A stretch of 64,000 bases of DNA, taken from positions 44,581 to 108,580 of the forward strand of contig NZ_JACJON010000032.1 of the NCBI RefSeq assembly GCF_014695585.1, read 5' to 3'. This document shows, in pieces, positions 9,439-17,858 of the stretch. Source of the DNA: Microcoleus sp. FACHB-831. Its GTDB lineage: Bacteria > Cyanobacteriota > Cyanobacteriia > Cyanobacteriales > FACHB-T130. Numbering within the stretch: position 1 is the stretch's first letter; each line of letters starts with the position of its first letter. The position numbers and the translations under genes were made by a program. The notes under the pieces are model-generated. The model was not told the origin of the DNA, made no database searches, and saw only the letters and a program-made list of their open reading frames with translations.

Positions 9439-10332
9439 TCATGCGGGAGATTGAAACGCGATCGCGGTAGTCTTATCGCTTGCAGTTTTAGTGGGAATTC
9501 GCTCTAAGATACCGGAACCAAAGACTTTATCTAGTTCTAAATACTCTAGATGGACGTAGCCGATATGACAGTGGCAGGTATCGTTGGTGCAGGTTCGCGC
9601 AAATAGTGCTGCTTCAAAGTTGGGGTCGTAAATATTGCCAATTGGTTGCTTAATAAAGTGACAGCGCCGCATAGTACCGTTACCATCGACAGAGATAACG
9701 GACTCTCCTGCACGACAAGCGCGATCGCGGCTGGGATATTGGTGAGTATTGAGGCGAAATAAGGGGTCAATTGACTCAAAAAAGCGCAAATCTTCTTCAG
9801 ACATTTGGGGAAGTTCGCGTTTTACGGCATTAATCCAAAGGTAGATATTTTGTGGTAATTCGCGACGCAAGGCAGCAATTTCTGCTTTGAATTGGGGGAA
9901 CCCGACAACACCAGCGCTGAAGCGGACGCCGCGTTTATCGAGTTCTAGGGATTTTGCCAGGAAGCGATCGCGCTTTACCCATTCTGGATGAAATGTTGCC
10001 CACAAAGCTAGTTTATCTTTGTTGCATTCTTCCACCCAATTTAAGTTACAAGAGAGATTAGTTTGAATTGCAGCTTTGTCAACGTTAGGCATTTGAGTTA
10101 ATTTAGCCAAAGCTTTTTGATACCAGCTATGGATTAAAGCTTCTCCCCAAGGTGTAATTAAAATTGAGAATCGGTGCTGTGTATTTTGGGCTATCCAGTC
10201 AGTAAATCGCTCTAAAGCTTGTTGGTCTATAGCTAATTCTGCGGCTGATTCTTGTCGCTTGGCGAAGGGGCAATATTCACAGCCATAGTTGCAACTGATT
10301 AAAGGGCCGCGATAGAGAATTGTTATGTGCAT
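9439..10332 (-). CDS. STM4011-family radical SAM protein with SPASM-like C-terminus
   Basis: A 297-residue radical SAM enzyme of unknown substrate. The cluster motif CNYGCEYC (C14, C18, C21; CX3CX2C) binds the SAM-cleaving 4Fe-4S centre. A second Cys set near the C-terminus (C206, C224, C248, C253, C255; CRAG...GTMRRCHF...CTNDTCHC) resembles a SPASM or twitch auxiliary-cluster region, found mostly in peptide-modifying members. The size, the MHITILYRGPLISC start and the neighbours match what I recall of the STM4011 family named after the Salmonella locus. It is the last gene of the minus-strand cluster, 28 bp after an STM4015-like gene, so probably co-transcribed. It is proposed here to act on the STM4015-like proteins; that is inference. 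Confidence 0.85.
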   Translation of the reverse strand: MHITILYRGPLISCNYGCEYCPFAKRQESAAELAIDQQALERFTDWIAQNTQHRFSILITPWGEALIHSWYQKALAKLTQMPNVDKAAIQTNLSCNLNWVEECNKDKLALWATFHPEWVKRDRFLAKSLELDKRGVRFSAGVVGFPQFKAEIAALRRELPQNIYLWINAVKRELPQMSEEDLRFFESIDPLFRLNTHQYPSRDRACRAGESVISVDGNGTMRRCHFIKQPIGNIYDPNFEAALFARTCTNDTCHCHIGYVHLEYLELDKVFGSGILERIPTKTASDKTTAIAFQSPA

Positions 10333-10360
10333 TGGTAATTATAAAAAGGCAAAATTAAAG

Positions 10361-11560
10361 TTATTCAGTGATAGAACAGTAGCGATAATTGCGATAATCT
10401 TGCTCGATACTCTTTTGCTTGTTTGCTATAAGTTGGACATCTAACTGGTTTAGTCGTTCAATCATTTCATCAGATAAGAAATTCTCGGAAAGATTGAGGA
10501 TATCAAGTCGGTTTACCGCCGGACAGTTTAGCAAAGCTTCTGCACCTTTATCTCCCAGCGTTCCCATCGAAAGGTCTAGCACTTTCAGGAATTCAATCTC
10601 AGTTGAATCTGCTACCGCCTCAGCAATCTCGTCTGAGTATTCGCTGTTACATAGCCCTAAGTAAGCTAGCCTGGGAAATAACCCGTTGTAAAGAATTGGC
10701 ATCAAATCACCTACTGAAGAATCTCCCCCGTAATTTGGCGTACCTAGCCATAACTCAAGGTGATTTAACGCAGGCAACTTCAGATCGCAAATCTGAGTAA
10801 TGGTTTCGCTACTAAGTCCGCCGCTTTCCACGATCAGCGCCTTTAAATTGTCGTGGCGCAATGGATTACAATCTAAGCCACCACCACAACGTACTTGTAA
10901 TATTTCCAATTGCGGATAAGCTTCCAAGATAGGGCTGATGTTGTGATGGTTAAGCCAGGAAATCTGGTAGTCGCAACCATAGGGACCGCTAAACACAGCT
11001 TTAAGACTTTTGAGCCGATCTTTAGCAGCAATAAGATCGTTATGAAACGCTCCTCCCCACGCGAAAAGTAAAGCTTCAATCTTACTGGCTTTAGGATCTT
11101 GGAGAAGGGCATCGAAATGTTTATCCTTTAGAACATAGGCAGCGCCTGCGGTTTGGGTAATGCCAGTTTGAGGGTCGAATTCTTTAACTTTCCGATTGGC
11201 AAACCTGGTAAACCTGTAATATATTTTTGACTTTTCTAGAAGACGCTCAACCAAATCCCAAGGTTTGTATTCTCGCAGAGCTTGTTTGACTTGAGGCTCT
11301 ATTCTATCCCGCAATAACTGATAGGCACAATGCTGCACTTGTGCTGATTCATCTTGCAAAGCTCGAATTACCAAATCTAAACCTGCATCAGCATAATTAA
11401 GAGCTTCATTAACAGCCACTATCCGTGCTTTTACCAAAGGACTTGCCAAGCGTTGCTTGACACCCTCAATTCCTCCTAAGATAGCACCTTGTACTGGTGG
11501 CGGTGATTGTCCTCCAAGGACGGCATCATGTTGTTTTGGTTGGTTAGGCTCGTTTGTCAT
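10361..11560 (-). CDS. STM4015-family HEAT-LRR protein, paralogue A
   Basis: A 399-residue protein of unknown function. Order: a short Pro/Gln/Asp leader with the signature DAVLGGQ-PPPV-G-ILGG (about 12-30), one or two HEAT-like helical repeats (about 33-105), then a leucine-rich repeat region (about 150-380; LEILQVRCGG, LNHLELWLGTPNYGG, LAYLGLCNSEYSDEIA, LKVLDLSMGTLGDKGAEALL, LDILNLSENFLS). The C-terminus ends in the tail RYCSITE. It sits between the two radical SAM genes (6 bp after the STM4012 homologue, 28 bp before the STM4011 homologue) and is separated from its three paralogues by the rest of the cluster. No signal peptide or membrane segment. LRR and HEAT surfaces suggest a binding or scaffold role. 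Confidence 0.85.
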   Translation of the reverse strand: MTNEPNQPKQHDAVLGGQSPPPVQGAILGGIEGVKQRLASPLVKARIVAVNEALNYADAGLDLVIRALQDESAQVQHCAYQLLRDRIEPQVKQALREYKPWDLVERLLEKSKIYYRFTRFANRKVKEFDPQTGITQTAGAAYVLKDKHFDALLQDPKASKIEALLFAWGGAFHNDLIAAKDRLKSLKAVFSGPYGCDYQISWLNHHNISPILEAYPQLEILQVRCGGGLDCNPLRHDNLKALIVESGGLSSETITQICDLKLPALNHLELWLGTPNYGGDSSVGDLMPILYNGLFPRLAYLGLCNSEYSDEIAEAVADSTEIEFLKVLDLSMGTLGDKGAEALLNCPAVNRLDILNLSENFLSDEMIERLNQLDVQLIANKQKSIEQDYRNYRYCSITE

Positions 11561-11566
11561 ATTTAA

Positions 11567-12925
11567 CTATTTCAACTCGTAGGTTTGCATTAGTTGCTGG
11601 ACTTTATCTGAGAACAACCAAGCGCCAATTGTGTCGGAACGTTCAACACCAAAATCAGTTAAGCGCAGAGTTGCATTATCCAAATTAGCTAACTTCAGCG
11701 ATATCAGTTGGGATAGTTCGGGAAAATCTGCGATCGCATCCGTTCCAAACTGCTGGCGATATGCTGCAAAACTTAACCCTTCATCAGACAACAAAGACAA
11801 TAAAATATAGCGGCGCTGGCGTTCTTCTTCATCAAGTAGAAAGCCATAATTTGCATAGGCGAAACTTTCATCGCTTTTGTTAATAAAAACTTGTAAAATC
11901 TCGCGCACTTCCTTCGCATCTACTGCGTAATCGTTCGAGTAATGTAAACTGTCAGTGTAAGACCGCGCACCGCAACCCAAACCAACCATTCCATCAGCTT
12001 GACAACAATAAACTGGCCCTTCAAATGTAGTTGATTGTTTGGCGCGGAACATCCGCATCGAAACTTGGGTGTATCCTTCAGCAAGCAGAAAATCTCGCCC
12101 TTCGCGGTAGCAAGCGAGGCGAATATCGTCCCACTCGCGGTTAGAAATACCCATACCTGTAAGCGGTCGCACGTAGAGGGGATATAGATAAATTTCTTCT
12201 GGCTGAAATTGCAAAGCTTGGCGAATAGAATACAGAAAAGTGTCTACAGTTTGACCGGGTAAACCATACATCAAATCGATGTTAATAGTAGGAAAACCAG
12301 CCTTTCGCATGAGAGCGATCGCATCTTCCACTTGCTGCGATTTTTGCCGTCTGTGAATAGCTAAAACTTCCGCATCAATGAAACTTTGAACCCCTATGCT
12401 GGCGCGATCTATACCACGCGATCGCAACAAGTTTAATTTATCTTTATCCACAGTTTCCGGCGACATTTCTACAGAACCGGGGATGCAAGGCAAATCAGCG
12501 CCCATAGTTTCAGAAGCAATATCTAAAATAGCTTCTAATCCGCCTATTGGTAGTTGAGTAGGAGTACCGCCACCGATAGCAAATCGGGCGAAAGATGTTT
12601 CACCCAAAGCCGCTTTTACCCGCTGCGCTTGTCTTTTTACAGCCTTAATATATTGACTGACAAAATCCTCATTATGCGTAACCGTCGTAAATAGATTACA
12701 AAATCCGCAACGCATCTCGCAAAACGGGATATGAATGTAGAGGAATAGCGCATTCTTATCTTGTTTTGACCATAACTCGGAAAGTGAAATCGGCGGTTCA
12801 ATTGGTCGATAAGCTGTTTTATGGGGATAAGAATAAACGTAGGCTTGATAAGGGGATTCTTGCAGTAGATTCCGCAGTTCTAAGCGATGGTATAAATTTG
12901 GATTCTTGTCCAGGTGAGTCGTCAT
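11567..12925 (-). CDS. STM4012-family radical SAM protein (HemN/HemW-like)
   Basis: A 452-residue radical SAM enzyme related to oxygen-independent coproporphyrinogen oxidase and HemW. The CX3CX2C motif is CEMRCGFC (C69, C73, C76), preceded by LYIHIPF as in HemN-like proteins. SAM-binding features follow: GGGTPT, SVEMSPETVDKDKL, IGVQSF and INIDLMYGLPGQT. A C-terminal HemN-type domain contains the GLGCGARSY region. It is not simply heme enzyme hemN, because it sits in a conserved cluster with STM4011/4013/4014/4015 homologues and matches my recollection of the STM4012 family. It lies 6 bp upstream of LRR paralogue A, so the two are probably translationally coupled. Substrate unknown. Confidence 0.88.
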   Translation of the reverse strand: MTTHLDKNPNLYHRLELRNLLQESPYQAYVYSYPHKTAYRPIEPPISLSELWSKQDKNALFLYIHIPFCEMRCGFCNLFTTVTHNEDFVSQYIKAVKRQAQRVKAALGETSFARFAIGGGTPTQLPIGGLEAILDIASETMGADLPCIPGSVEMSPETVDKDKLNLLRSRGIDRASIGVQSFIDAEVLAIHRRQKSQQVEDAIALMRKAGFPTINIDLMYGLPGQTVDTFLYSIRQALQFQPEEIYLYPLYVRPLTGMGISNREWDDIRLACYREGRDFLLAEGYTQVSMRMFRAKQSTTFEGPVYCCQADGMVGLGCGARSYTDSLHYSNDYAVDAKEVREILQVFINKSDESFAYANYGFLLDEEERQRRYILLSLLSDEGLSFAAYRQQFGTDAIADFPELSQLISLKLANLDNATLRLTDFGVERSDTIGAWLFSDKVQQLMQTYELK

Positions 12926-13056
12926 GGTAAATTTTCCTTGGATAAATTTTGATTAATATAGCAATCCTAAATCAGTTGTGAAATCTCTATAAAGCTCTTT
13001 CCTTTGCGCTCTTTGCGTCTTGGCGGTTCATTAAAAAAATCTTCCACAAATATATT

Positions 13057-13890
13057 TTATTGTAGAAACGGCAATTTATCGCCTCTCGCTTCACTAGAGT
13101 TTAAGATGAATTCAGCATAAGGAACTGTACCAACAATAGGGTGATTGAGACGATGACCAGTGTAACCGTCTTCGCCATAAGTTGTACCGTGATCTGAGCA
13201 TAAAATGCACAATGTAGGTGCGCGTTTTTGCAATGTTTCCCAAAGTTTACCTAACTGGCTATCTACATATTCCAAAGCAGCAGCGTGGGATTCTATTGTG
13301 TCTGTTTTTGCACCAGAAAGGTAGAAGTAATTTGGTTGATGTAAGGCTGAAATATTAATGAAGATAAATAAACGGCGATCGCGTGGTATTTTTATTAAAA
13401 TATCTTGAGCGATCGCTATTTGATTTTCTGTAGATTTAGGGTTAGTAACTCCAAGTTCAGGACTCCAATAACTCTCCTTAAATAACGCAGGAAATACATT
13501 ACTAAGAGGCGTGAGTTTATTGAAAAATCCTACTCCACCAATGCAAACAGTATGATAACCTTTCGACGCTAAACTGGTTATTATATCCGCACCGTCTAAA
13601 ACGCAAGTATTGCTGTTAATAGTAGTACTTCCTTCAAACCGCAGCGCAAACAATCGCGGGTGGACTCCTGGCGTTATAGGTGTAGGTAGAAACCCAGCAA
13701 AAAAGGCGTGGTGCGCTGCATAAGTAAAGTTCCCTGGCGTATGGCGTTCCTCCCATCCCCCGCTGGGTAAAACCTTCGCTAAGTTGGGCGTGCGTCCTTC
13801 TTCGAGTAGTTTTTTTGCCACATCGTAGCGTAGGGTATCTAGGGTTATGAATAAGATATCGTGCGTACCAATTAAGTTGTTAATATCCAT
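13057..13890 (-). CDS. STM4013/SEN3800-family alkaline-phosphatase-fold hydrolase
   Basis: A 277-residue member of the alkaline phosphatase/sulfatase superfamily, a metal-dependent hydrolase of phosphate, phosphonate or sulfate esters. Visible motifs are the first metal ligand in FITLDTLRYDV (D18), a nucleophile region HTPGNFTYAAHHAFFAG where Thr57 stands at the usual Ser/Cys/Thr nucleophile place, and the second metal site CSDHGTTYGEDGYTGHR. There is no signal peptide, so it should act in the cytoplasm, unlike classical sulfatases. Placement next to STM4012 and STM4014 homologues gives the family assignment. It lies 131 bp upstream of the STM4012-like gene and 204 bp downstream of the ATP-grasp gene, so an internal promoter is possible. 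Substrate unknown. Confidence 0.85.
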   Translation of the reverse strand: MDINNLIGTHDILFITLDTLRYDVAKKLLEEGRTPNLAKVLPSGGWEERHTPGNFTYAAHHAFFAGFLPTPITPGVHPRLFALRFEGSTTINSNTCVLDGADIITSLASKGYHTVCIGGVGFFNKLTPLSNVFPALFKESYWSPELGVTNPKSTENQIAIAQDILIKIPRDRRLFIFINISALHQPNYFYLSGAKTDTIESHAAALEYVDSQLGKLWETLQKRAPTLCILCSDHGTTYGEDGYTGHRLNHPIVGTVPYAEFILNSSEARGDKLPFLQ

Positions 13891-14094
13891 AAATTTTAAG
13901 GTGAATTTTTTAGGGAGAGACGCGATAAATCGCCGCCTCTACAAGAAAGAAAATATTATAGCAACCCTAAATCAGTTGTAAAATCTCTCTTCCGCTCTTT
14001 CCTTCGCGCTCTTTGCGTCTAACGCGCTGACGCGCTTCGCTTCGCTGACGCGGTTCGTTTAAAAAAATCTTTCACCAATCTGCGGAGGACTGTT

Positions 14095-15228
14095 TTAGGA
14101 GATAACTCTATTTAGCATTGCTTGCACTTCGCCGGTGTAAGTATCCAAACCTTTATAAATTATTCCTGGTAATAAATCCCCAAAAGCGTTAATTTCAAGA
14201 ATGGCATGATGTTGGAAGTTAGGCGTAATAAGCAAATCGACGCCGCAGTATAAAGTATTAGGAAATAGCGCCGCAGCCGCTTCGCAGGTTTGCTGCATTT
14301 TCTCCCAGTTATCCGCGCCTACTTTAGTAAGAAATTCTTCCGTGTCACCGCGTTCGTTGCCAAGGTGCAGGTTAGTCATGGGGCTTTTTCCCAACCTTAC
14401 TACAACGTGTTGAGCAATGCCATTAATAACTACTACTCGGAGATCGAATTGGCAATTTTGCAGACGCGCTTTAGGGAGCCATTCTTCAACTTGTACGCCT
14501 TCTTTAGCGAGGATGTTGATAATATCGGCAATTTCTTCGCGTTGGGTATAGTGGCGAATTTTGCGGGAGTTGTAGAGAAGAGTTTGCCCGTTTTCTCGCA
14601 CTCGTTCTACTGTAGTGATAGCCGACTCGTAGCGCGAGTTAGCTTGGTAGGCGACTACTCCAGAAGCAGCAGAACCGTGAGATAGTTTAACGAAGACGCG
14701 ATCGCACTCTTGATTTTGCATTTGTTCTCGCAGTTCGTCATAATTTTTGATGACGCCAAGCGATCGCGGTACTGGTATCTGGTGACGGCTAAACAGTTCG
14801 TGACACAATGGCTTATCGAACATTGCGGCAATTTCTTGGGGATGGTTCATCGTCGGCGATCGCAGTTGAGTTTCCCACCTCTGCAAGAGCGATCGCCAGC
14901 CAAGATACCATTGTCTATGGTAGAGAATTAGTCCTTTATCGAACTCTAAATTAACAGCATCAGCAGCACTAATGCGCTGGCGATCGCTAGCATCCTCGAC
15001 ATCCGCGCCAGCAGCAATAATCGCTTTATCTACTTCAAAGTTTCTTTCAGGCGAATCAAATCTAATAATAGTGTTCGGTGCGTCGAATCGTTCCAGGCTA
15101 TCTCTAAAAGCAATCAAGTCAGAGTAGGAGACTACCGTTGCTGGCGCTAAACCGCAACGTTCTAATGCTTCTTGGAAAAACCCAACACGCCGATTCTCAG
15201 GATTGGCGATAATGATAAAATTTAGCAT
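14095..15228 (-). CDS. STM4014-family ATP-grasp protein
   Basis: A 377-residue protein with an ATP-grasp pattern: a Rossmann-like N-terminus (MLNFIIIANPENRRVGFF), a central ATP-binding strand pair VFVKLSHGSAASGVVAY, and the metal-binding end CGVDLLITPNFQHHAILEINAFGD, where the Glu and Asn of LEINAFG are the expected Mg ligands. ATP-grasp enzymes activate a carboxylate through acyl phosphate and couple it to an amine, thiol or hydroxyl. In RiPP pathways such ligases crosslink acidic side chains. The gene lies 14 bp downstream of LRR paralogue B and 204 bp upstream of the STM4013 homologue. Family assignment rests on the cluster context plus the ATP-grasp residues; the substrate is unknown. I infer a carboxylate partner, possibly the acidic tail of the LRR proteins. 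Confidence 0.83.
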   Translation of the reverse strand: MLNFIIIANPENRRVGFFQEALERCGLAPATVVSYSDLIAFRDSLERFDAPNTIIRFDSPERNFEVDKAIIAAGADVEDASDRQRISAADAVNLEFDKGLILYHRQWYLGWRSLLQRWETQLRSPTMNHPQEIAAMFDKPLCHELFSRHQIPVPRSLGVIKNYDELREQMQNQECDRVFVKLSHGSAASGVVAYQANSRYESAITTVERVRENGQTLLYNSRKIRHYTQREEIADIINILAKEGVQVEEWLPKARLQNCQFDLRVVVINGIAQHVVVRLGKSPMTNLHLGNERGDTEEFLTKVGADNWEKMQQTCEAAAALFPNTLYCGVDLLITPNFQHHAILEINAFGDLLPGIIYKGLDTYTGEVQAMLNRVIS

Positions 15229-15242
15229 TATTTTGCTCTGGT

Positions 15243-16421
15243 TTACTCATACAAAGCGCAGTAGCGTTCTTCTTCATCGTCCTGCGGCTCTGCAATTACT
15301 TGACATTTAAGCTCAGACAACTTTTCAATCATGCTTGCAGATAGATTGTTCCTTGAGACATTGAGCGTATGAAGCTGATTTATTGATGGAAAATTCAGTA
15401 AAGCTTCAGCTCCCTTATCAGTCAAAGTTCCCATTGAAAGGTCAAGTATTGCAAGGCGGTCAATGACCGTAGGCAATTCTGCTAAACACAGAGCAATATT
15501 GTCAGAATAGTCGCTACTACGCAGTCCCACATACTTCAGATTAGGAAACAACTTTCCTTCCAAAAGTGGCAATAAGTGTTTTATTCCAACATCTTCTCCA
15601 TACGTGTAGAAGCCACCAAGCCACAACTCAAGATATTCCAATGCTGGTAGGTCAAGAGCGCAAATATCATCAATAGTTTTAGGATCACCCATTGTGAAAC
15701 CTGTCTCGACAACTAGGGTTTTTAAGTGTTCGTGTCGTAACGGTCTGGCCCGCAAACCCCAACTACCGCGCACTTGTAGCACTTCTAACTGAGGATAAAG
15801 CTTTAATATAGAGGTGATATTACCAAGGGCAAAGCGGGAGTTTCTATATACACTTTCGTAACCATCCCCAATGAACAAAGCTTTAAGATTGGTCAATCGT
15901 TCGCAAGCATTAGAGATAAACTTTACAAAAGTGTTAAATTCTTCATCCTCATCCCACATTGGACAGACTAAGGCTTCAACATTACTGACTTGCGGTTCTT
16001 GTAGCAATAATTTTAACTGCTCGGTATTCACAACATAAGCAGTACCAACTGGATTTGTAATGCCAACTTCAGGATTAAATTCTTCTATTGTCCAATCTTG
16101 TAATAGCGTGAAAAATAACCAAGGGTTGTAGTCCAGTAACGCCTGCTTGCCTTTTATACCTCCCTTTTGCCGCAATAACCGCGAGGCAGAATGCTGTACC
16201 TGCTTTGTAGAATCATTCAAAGCCCCAATTACCAAATCTAAACCAGATTCGCCGTAATTTAGCGCCTCCGAAAGCGCAGCAATTCGTACTTCTACAACTG
16301 GATTTGTCAGGCGGCGTTTAACCCCTTCGCGTCCTCCCAAAACGACACCCGCAACCGGAGGTGGAGCTTGACCACCAATAACAGCATCATCTTTTCTTGG
16401 CTGATTGGGATTGTTGTTCAT
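15243..16421 (-). CDS. STM4015-family HEAT-LRR protein, paralogue B
   Basis: 392 residues, colinear with paralogues A, C and D. It has the leader signature DAVIGGQAPPPVAGVVLGG, HEAT-like segment (about 33-105), a conserved GITNPVGTAYVV strand, LRR blocks (LEVLQVRGSWGL, LEYLELWLGGFYTYGE, LKYVGLRSSDYSDNIA, LAILDLSMGTLTDKGAEALL, LHTLNVSRNNLS) and an acidic linker DDEEE leading to the tail RYCALYE. AGGG lies upstream of the ATG at 16421. A 35-bp sequence just upstream is identical to one upstream of paralogue D, showing that the gene was copied together with its leader. It lies 14 bp before the ATP-grasp gene. The function of the family is unknown. Confidence 0.85.
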   Translation of the reverse strand: MNNNPNQPRKDDAVIGGQAPPPVAGVVLGGREGVKRRLTNPVVEVRIAALSEALNYGESGLDLVIGALNDSTKQVQHSASRLLRQKGGIKGKQALLDYNPWLFFTLLQDWTIEEFNPEVGITNPVGTAYVVNTEQLKLLLQEPQVSNVEALVCPMWDEDEEFNTFVKFISNACERLTNLKALFIGDGYESVYRNSRFALGNITSILKLYPQLEVLQVRGSWGLRARPLRHEHLKTLVVETGFTMGDPKTIDDICALDLPALEYLELWLGGFYTYGEDVGIKHLLPLLEGKLFPNLKYVGLRSSDYSDNIALCLAELPTVIDRLAILDLSMGTLTDKGAEALLNFPSINQLHTLNVSRNNLSASMIEKLSELKCQVIAEPQDDEEERYCALYE

Positions 16422-16428
16422 ATCACCC

Positions 16429-16463
16429 TTGGCGCGTGCGGTACTTATTTAGAATTCCCAAAA
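16429..16463. repeat. Duplicated 35-bp leader, copy at paralogue B
   Basis: A 35-bp sequence 7 bp upstream of the paralogue B start is repeated perfectly at 19102-19136 upstream of paralogue D. It contains GAATTC and GTACTTATTT. It could be a shared promoter/5'-UTR or simply the trace of a recent duplication. Confidence 0.85.
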
Positions 16464-16513
16464 CTAAAGCAATGCGATCGCTCTGTCTTTCCTTGAGTAG
16501 AAATATTCAACAA

Positions 16514-17773
16514 TTACTCAGCAACTGAACAGTAACGGCTGTATCCATACTCTTCTTCGTCATATTCCTCTTTCTGATCGTTCGCGATCGCTTGGATATC
16601 TAATTCAGACAACCATTCAACTGTCTCCTCAGACAGAAAATTATCTGCAACATTGAGGATATCGAGCCGATTTACAGCCGGACAGTTGAGCAAAGCTAAT
16701 GCGCCGTTGTCACTAAGAGTACCCATCGAGAGGTCTAGCACTTTAAGATGTTCCATCAGCGGCGATCGCGCTATCCACAAAGCAATCTCATCCGAGTATG
16801 TGCTGTTACGCAGTCCCAAATATGTCAAATGAGGAAATAACTCGCCAGAAATAATCGGCATAATGTCTTCAATCGATGAATTTCCCCCGTACCCATCGCT
16901 ACCCAACCACAACTCAAGATGCTCTAAAGCTGGCAAATCGAGAGCGCAAATCTGGGTGACAGTTTCGCGGCTTAGTCCGCCAGTCTCGACGATCAGCGCC
17001 TCTAAGTTTTCGTGTTTTACGGGACTGAATGCTAACCCTTCACCACCACGAACTTGCAGCACTTCCAAGTTAGGATAAGCTTCTAAAATCGGACTTATAT
17101 CGCTTTGCTGAATCCAAGAAATCTCCGACTCTTCCTGGGGGATATCCCCGATGAACACAGCTTTGAGATTAGCCAGCCGCTTCTTAGCAGCAACAAGCGC
17201 ATCCACGAGAATTTTGGAACTACCATCAACAGCTACGTTTCCGTTCCACATCCCAAATACTAAAGCTTCAACCTGTCCTGCTTGGGAATCTTGAACCAGC
17301 CTTTCTAACTTGATGGTAATATCTTCGGTTTCGTTCCAATCGCTTCCTAGAAAATAGGCGATACCGAAAGGATTGGTAATGCCAGTTTGAGGAGAGAAAT
17401 GCTTAACTCTGCGGTTTGCAAACTTGCTGGCGCGATCGCCTATAGCTGCTTCTAAGCGCTCAACTAGGTTCCAAGTGCGGTACTGTTGTAACGCCTGTTT
17501 TACGTTAAGTTCTGGTCTTTCCCGCAGTAGCATAAAAGCTCTTCGATGCACCTGCGCGGAATTATCATTTAAAGCCGCAATTACCAATTCTAAGCCAGGT
17601 TCGCCATACTTCAATGCTTCGGAAAGCGCCGCAATTCGCGCTTCTACAACCGAACTTGCCAAGCGATTCTTAACACCTTCAAGTCCTCCCAAGATAACGC
17701 CTCCTACAGGGGGTGGTGCTTGTCCGCCAAGCACGGCATCATCTTCTCTCGGCTGATTGGGATTGTTGTTCAT
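16514..17773 (-). CDS. STM4015-family HEAT-LRR protein, paralogue C
   Basis: 419 residues, the longest of the four without tail duplication. It carries the leader DAVLGGQAPPPVGGVILGG, HEAT-like repeats (about 33-115), the GITNPFGIAYFLG strand, then LRR blocks (LEVLQVRGGEGLAF, LEHLELWLGSDGYGG, LTYLGLRNSTYSDEIA, LKVLDLSMGTLSDNGALALL, LDILNVADNFLS). The C-terminus is an acidic, Tyr-rich linker (EEYDEEEYGYS) followed by the tail RYCSVAE. It is closest to paralogue A in the C-terminal half. AAGG precedes the ATG at 17773. Gaps of 85 and 92 bp separate it from D and B. Confidence 0.85.
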   Translation of the reverse strand: MNNNPNQPREDDAVLGGQAPPPVGGVILGGLEGVKNRLASSVVEARIAALSEALKYGEPGLELVIAALNDNSAQVHRRAFMLLRERPELNVKQALQQYRTWNLVERLEAAIGDRASKFANRRVKHFSPQTGITNPFGIAYFLGSDWNETEDITIKLERLVQDSQAGQVEALVFGMWNGNVAVDGSSKILVDALVAAKKRLANLKAVFIGDIPQEESEISWIQQSDISPILEAYPNLEVLQVRGGEGLAFSPVKHENLEALIVETGGLSRETVTQICALDLPALEHLELWLGSDGYGGNSSIEDIMPIISGELFPHLTYLGLRNSTYSDEIALWIARSPLMEHLKVLDLSMGTLSDNGALALLNCPAVNRLDILNVADNFLSEETVEWLSELDIQAIANDQKEEYDEEEYGYSRYCSVAE

Positions 17774-17858
17774 ATTACCTTTTACTTAAAACTAATTATT
17801 TCTACAACAACTGGCATCGAAGCGATCGCATTCTGTTTTTAACTAGAAATCTTTAGTC

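Noticed and set aside
11567..12925. Annotating the HemN-like gene as coproporphyrinogen III oxidase
   Set aside because: The context with STM4011/4013/4014/4015 homologues favours the STM4012 family; a heme role is not supported by neighbours.
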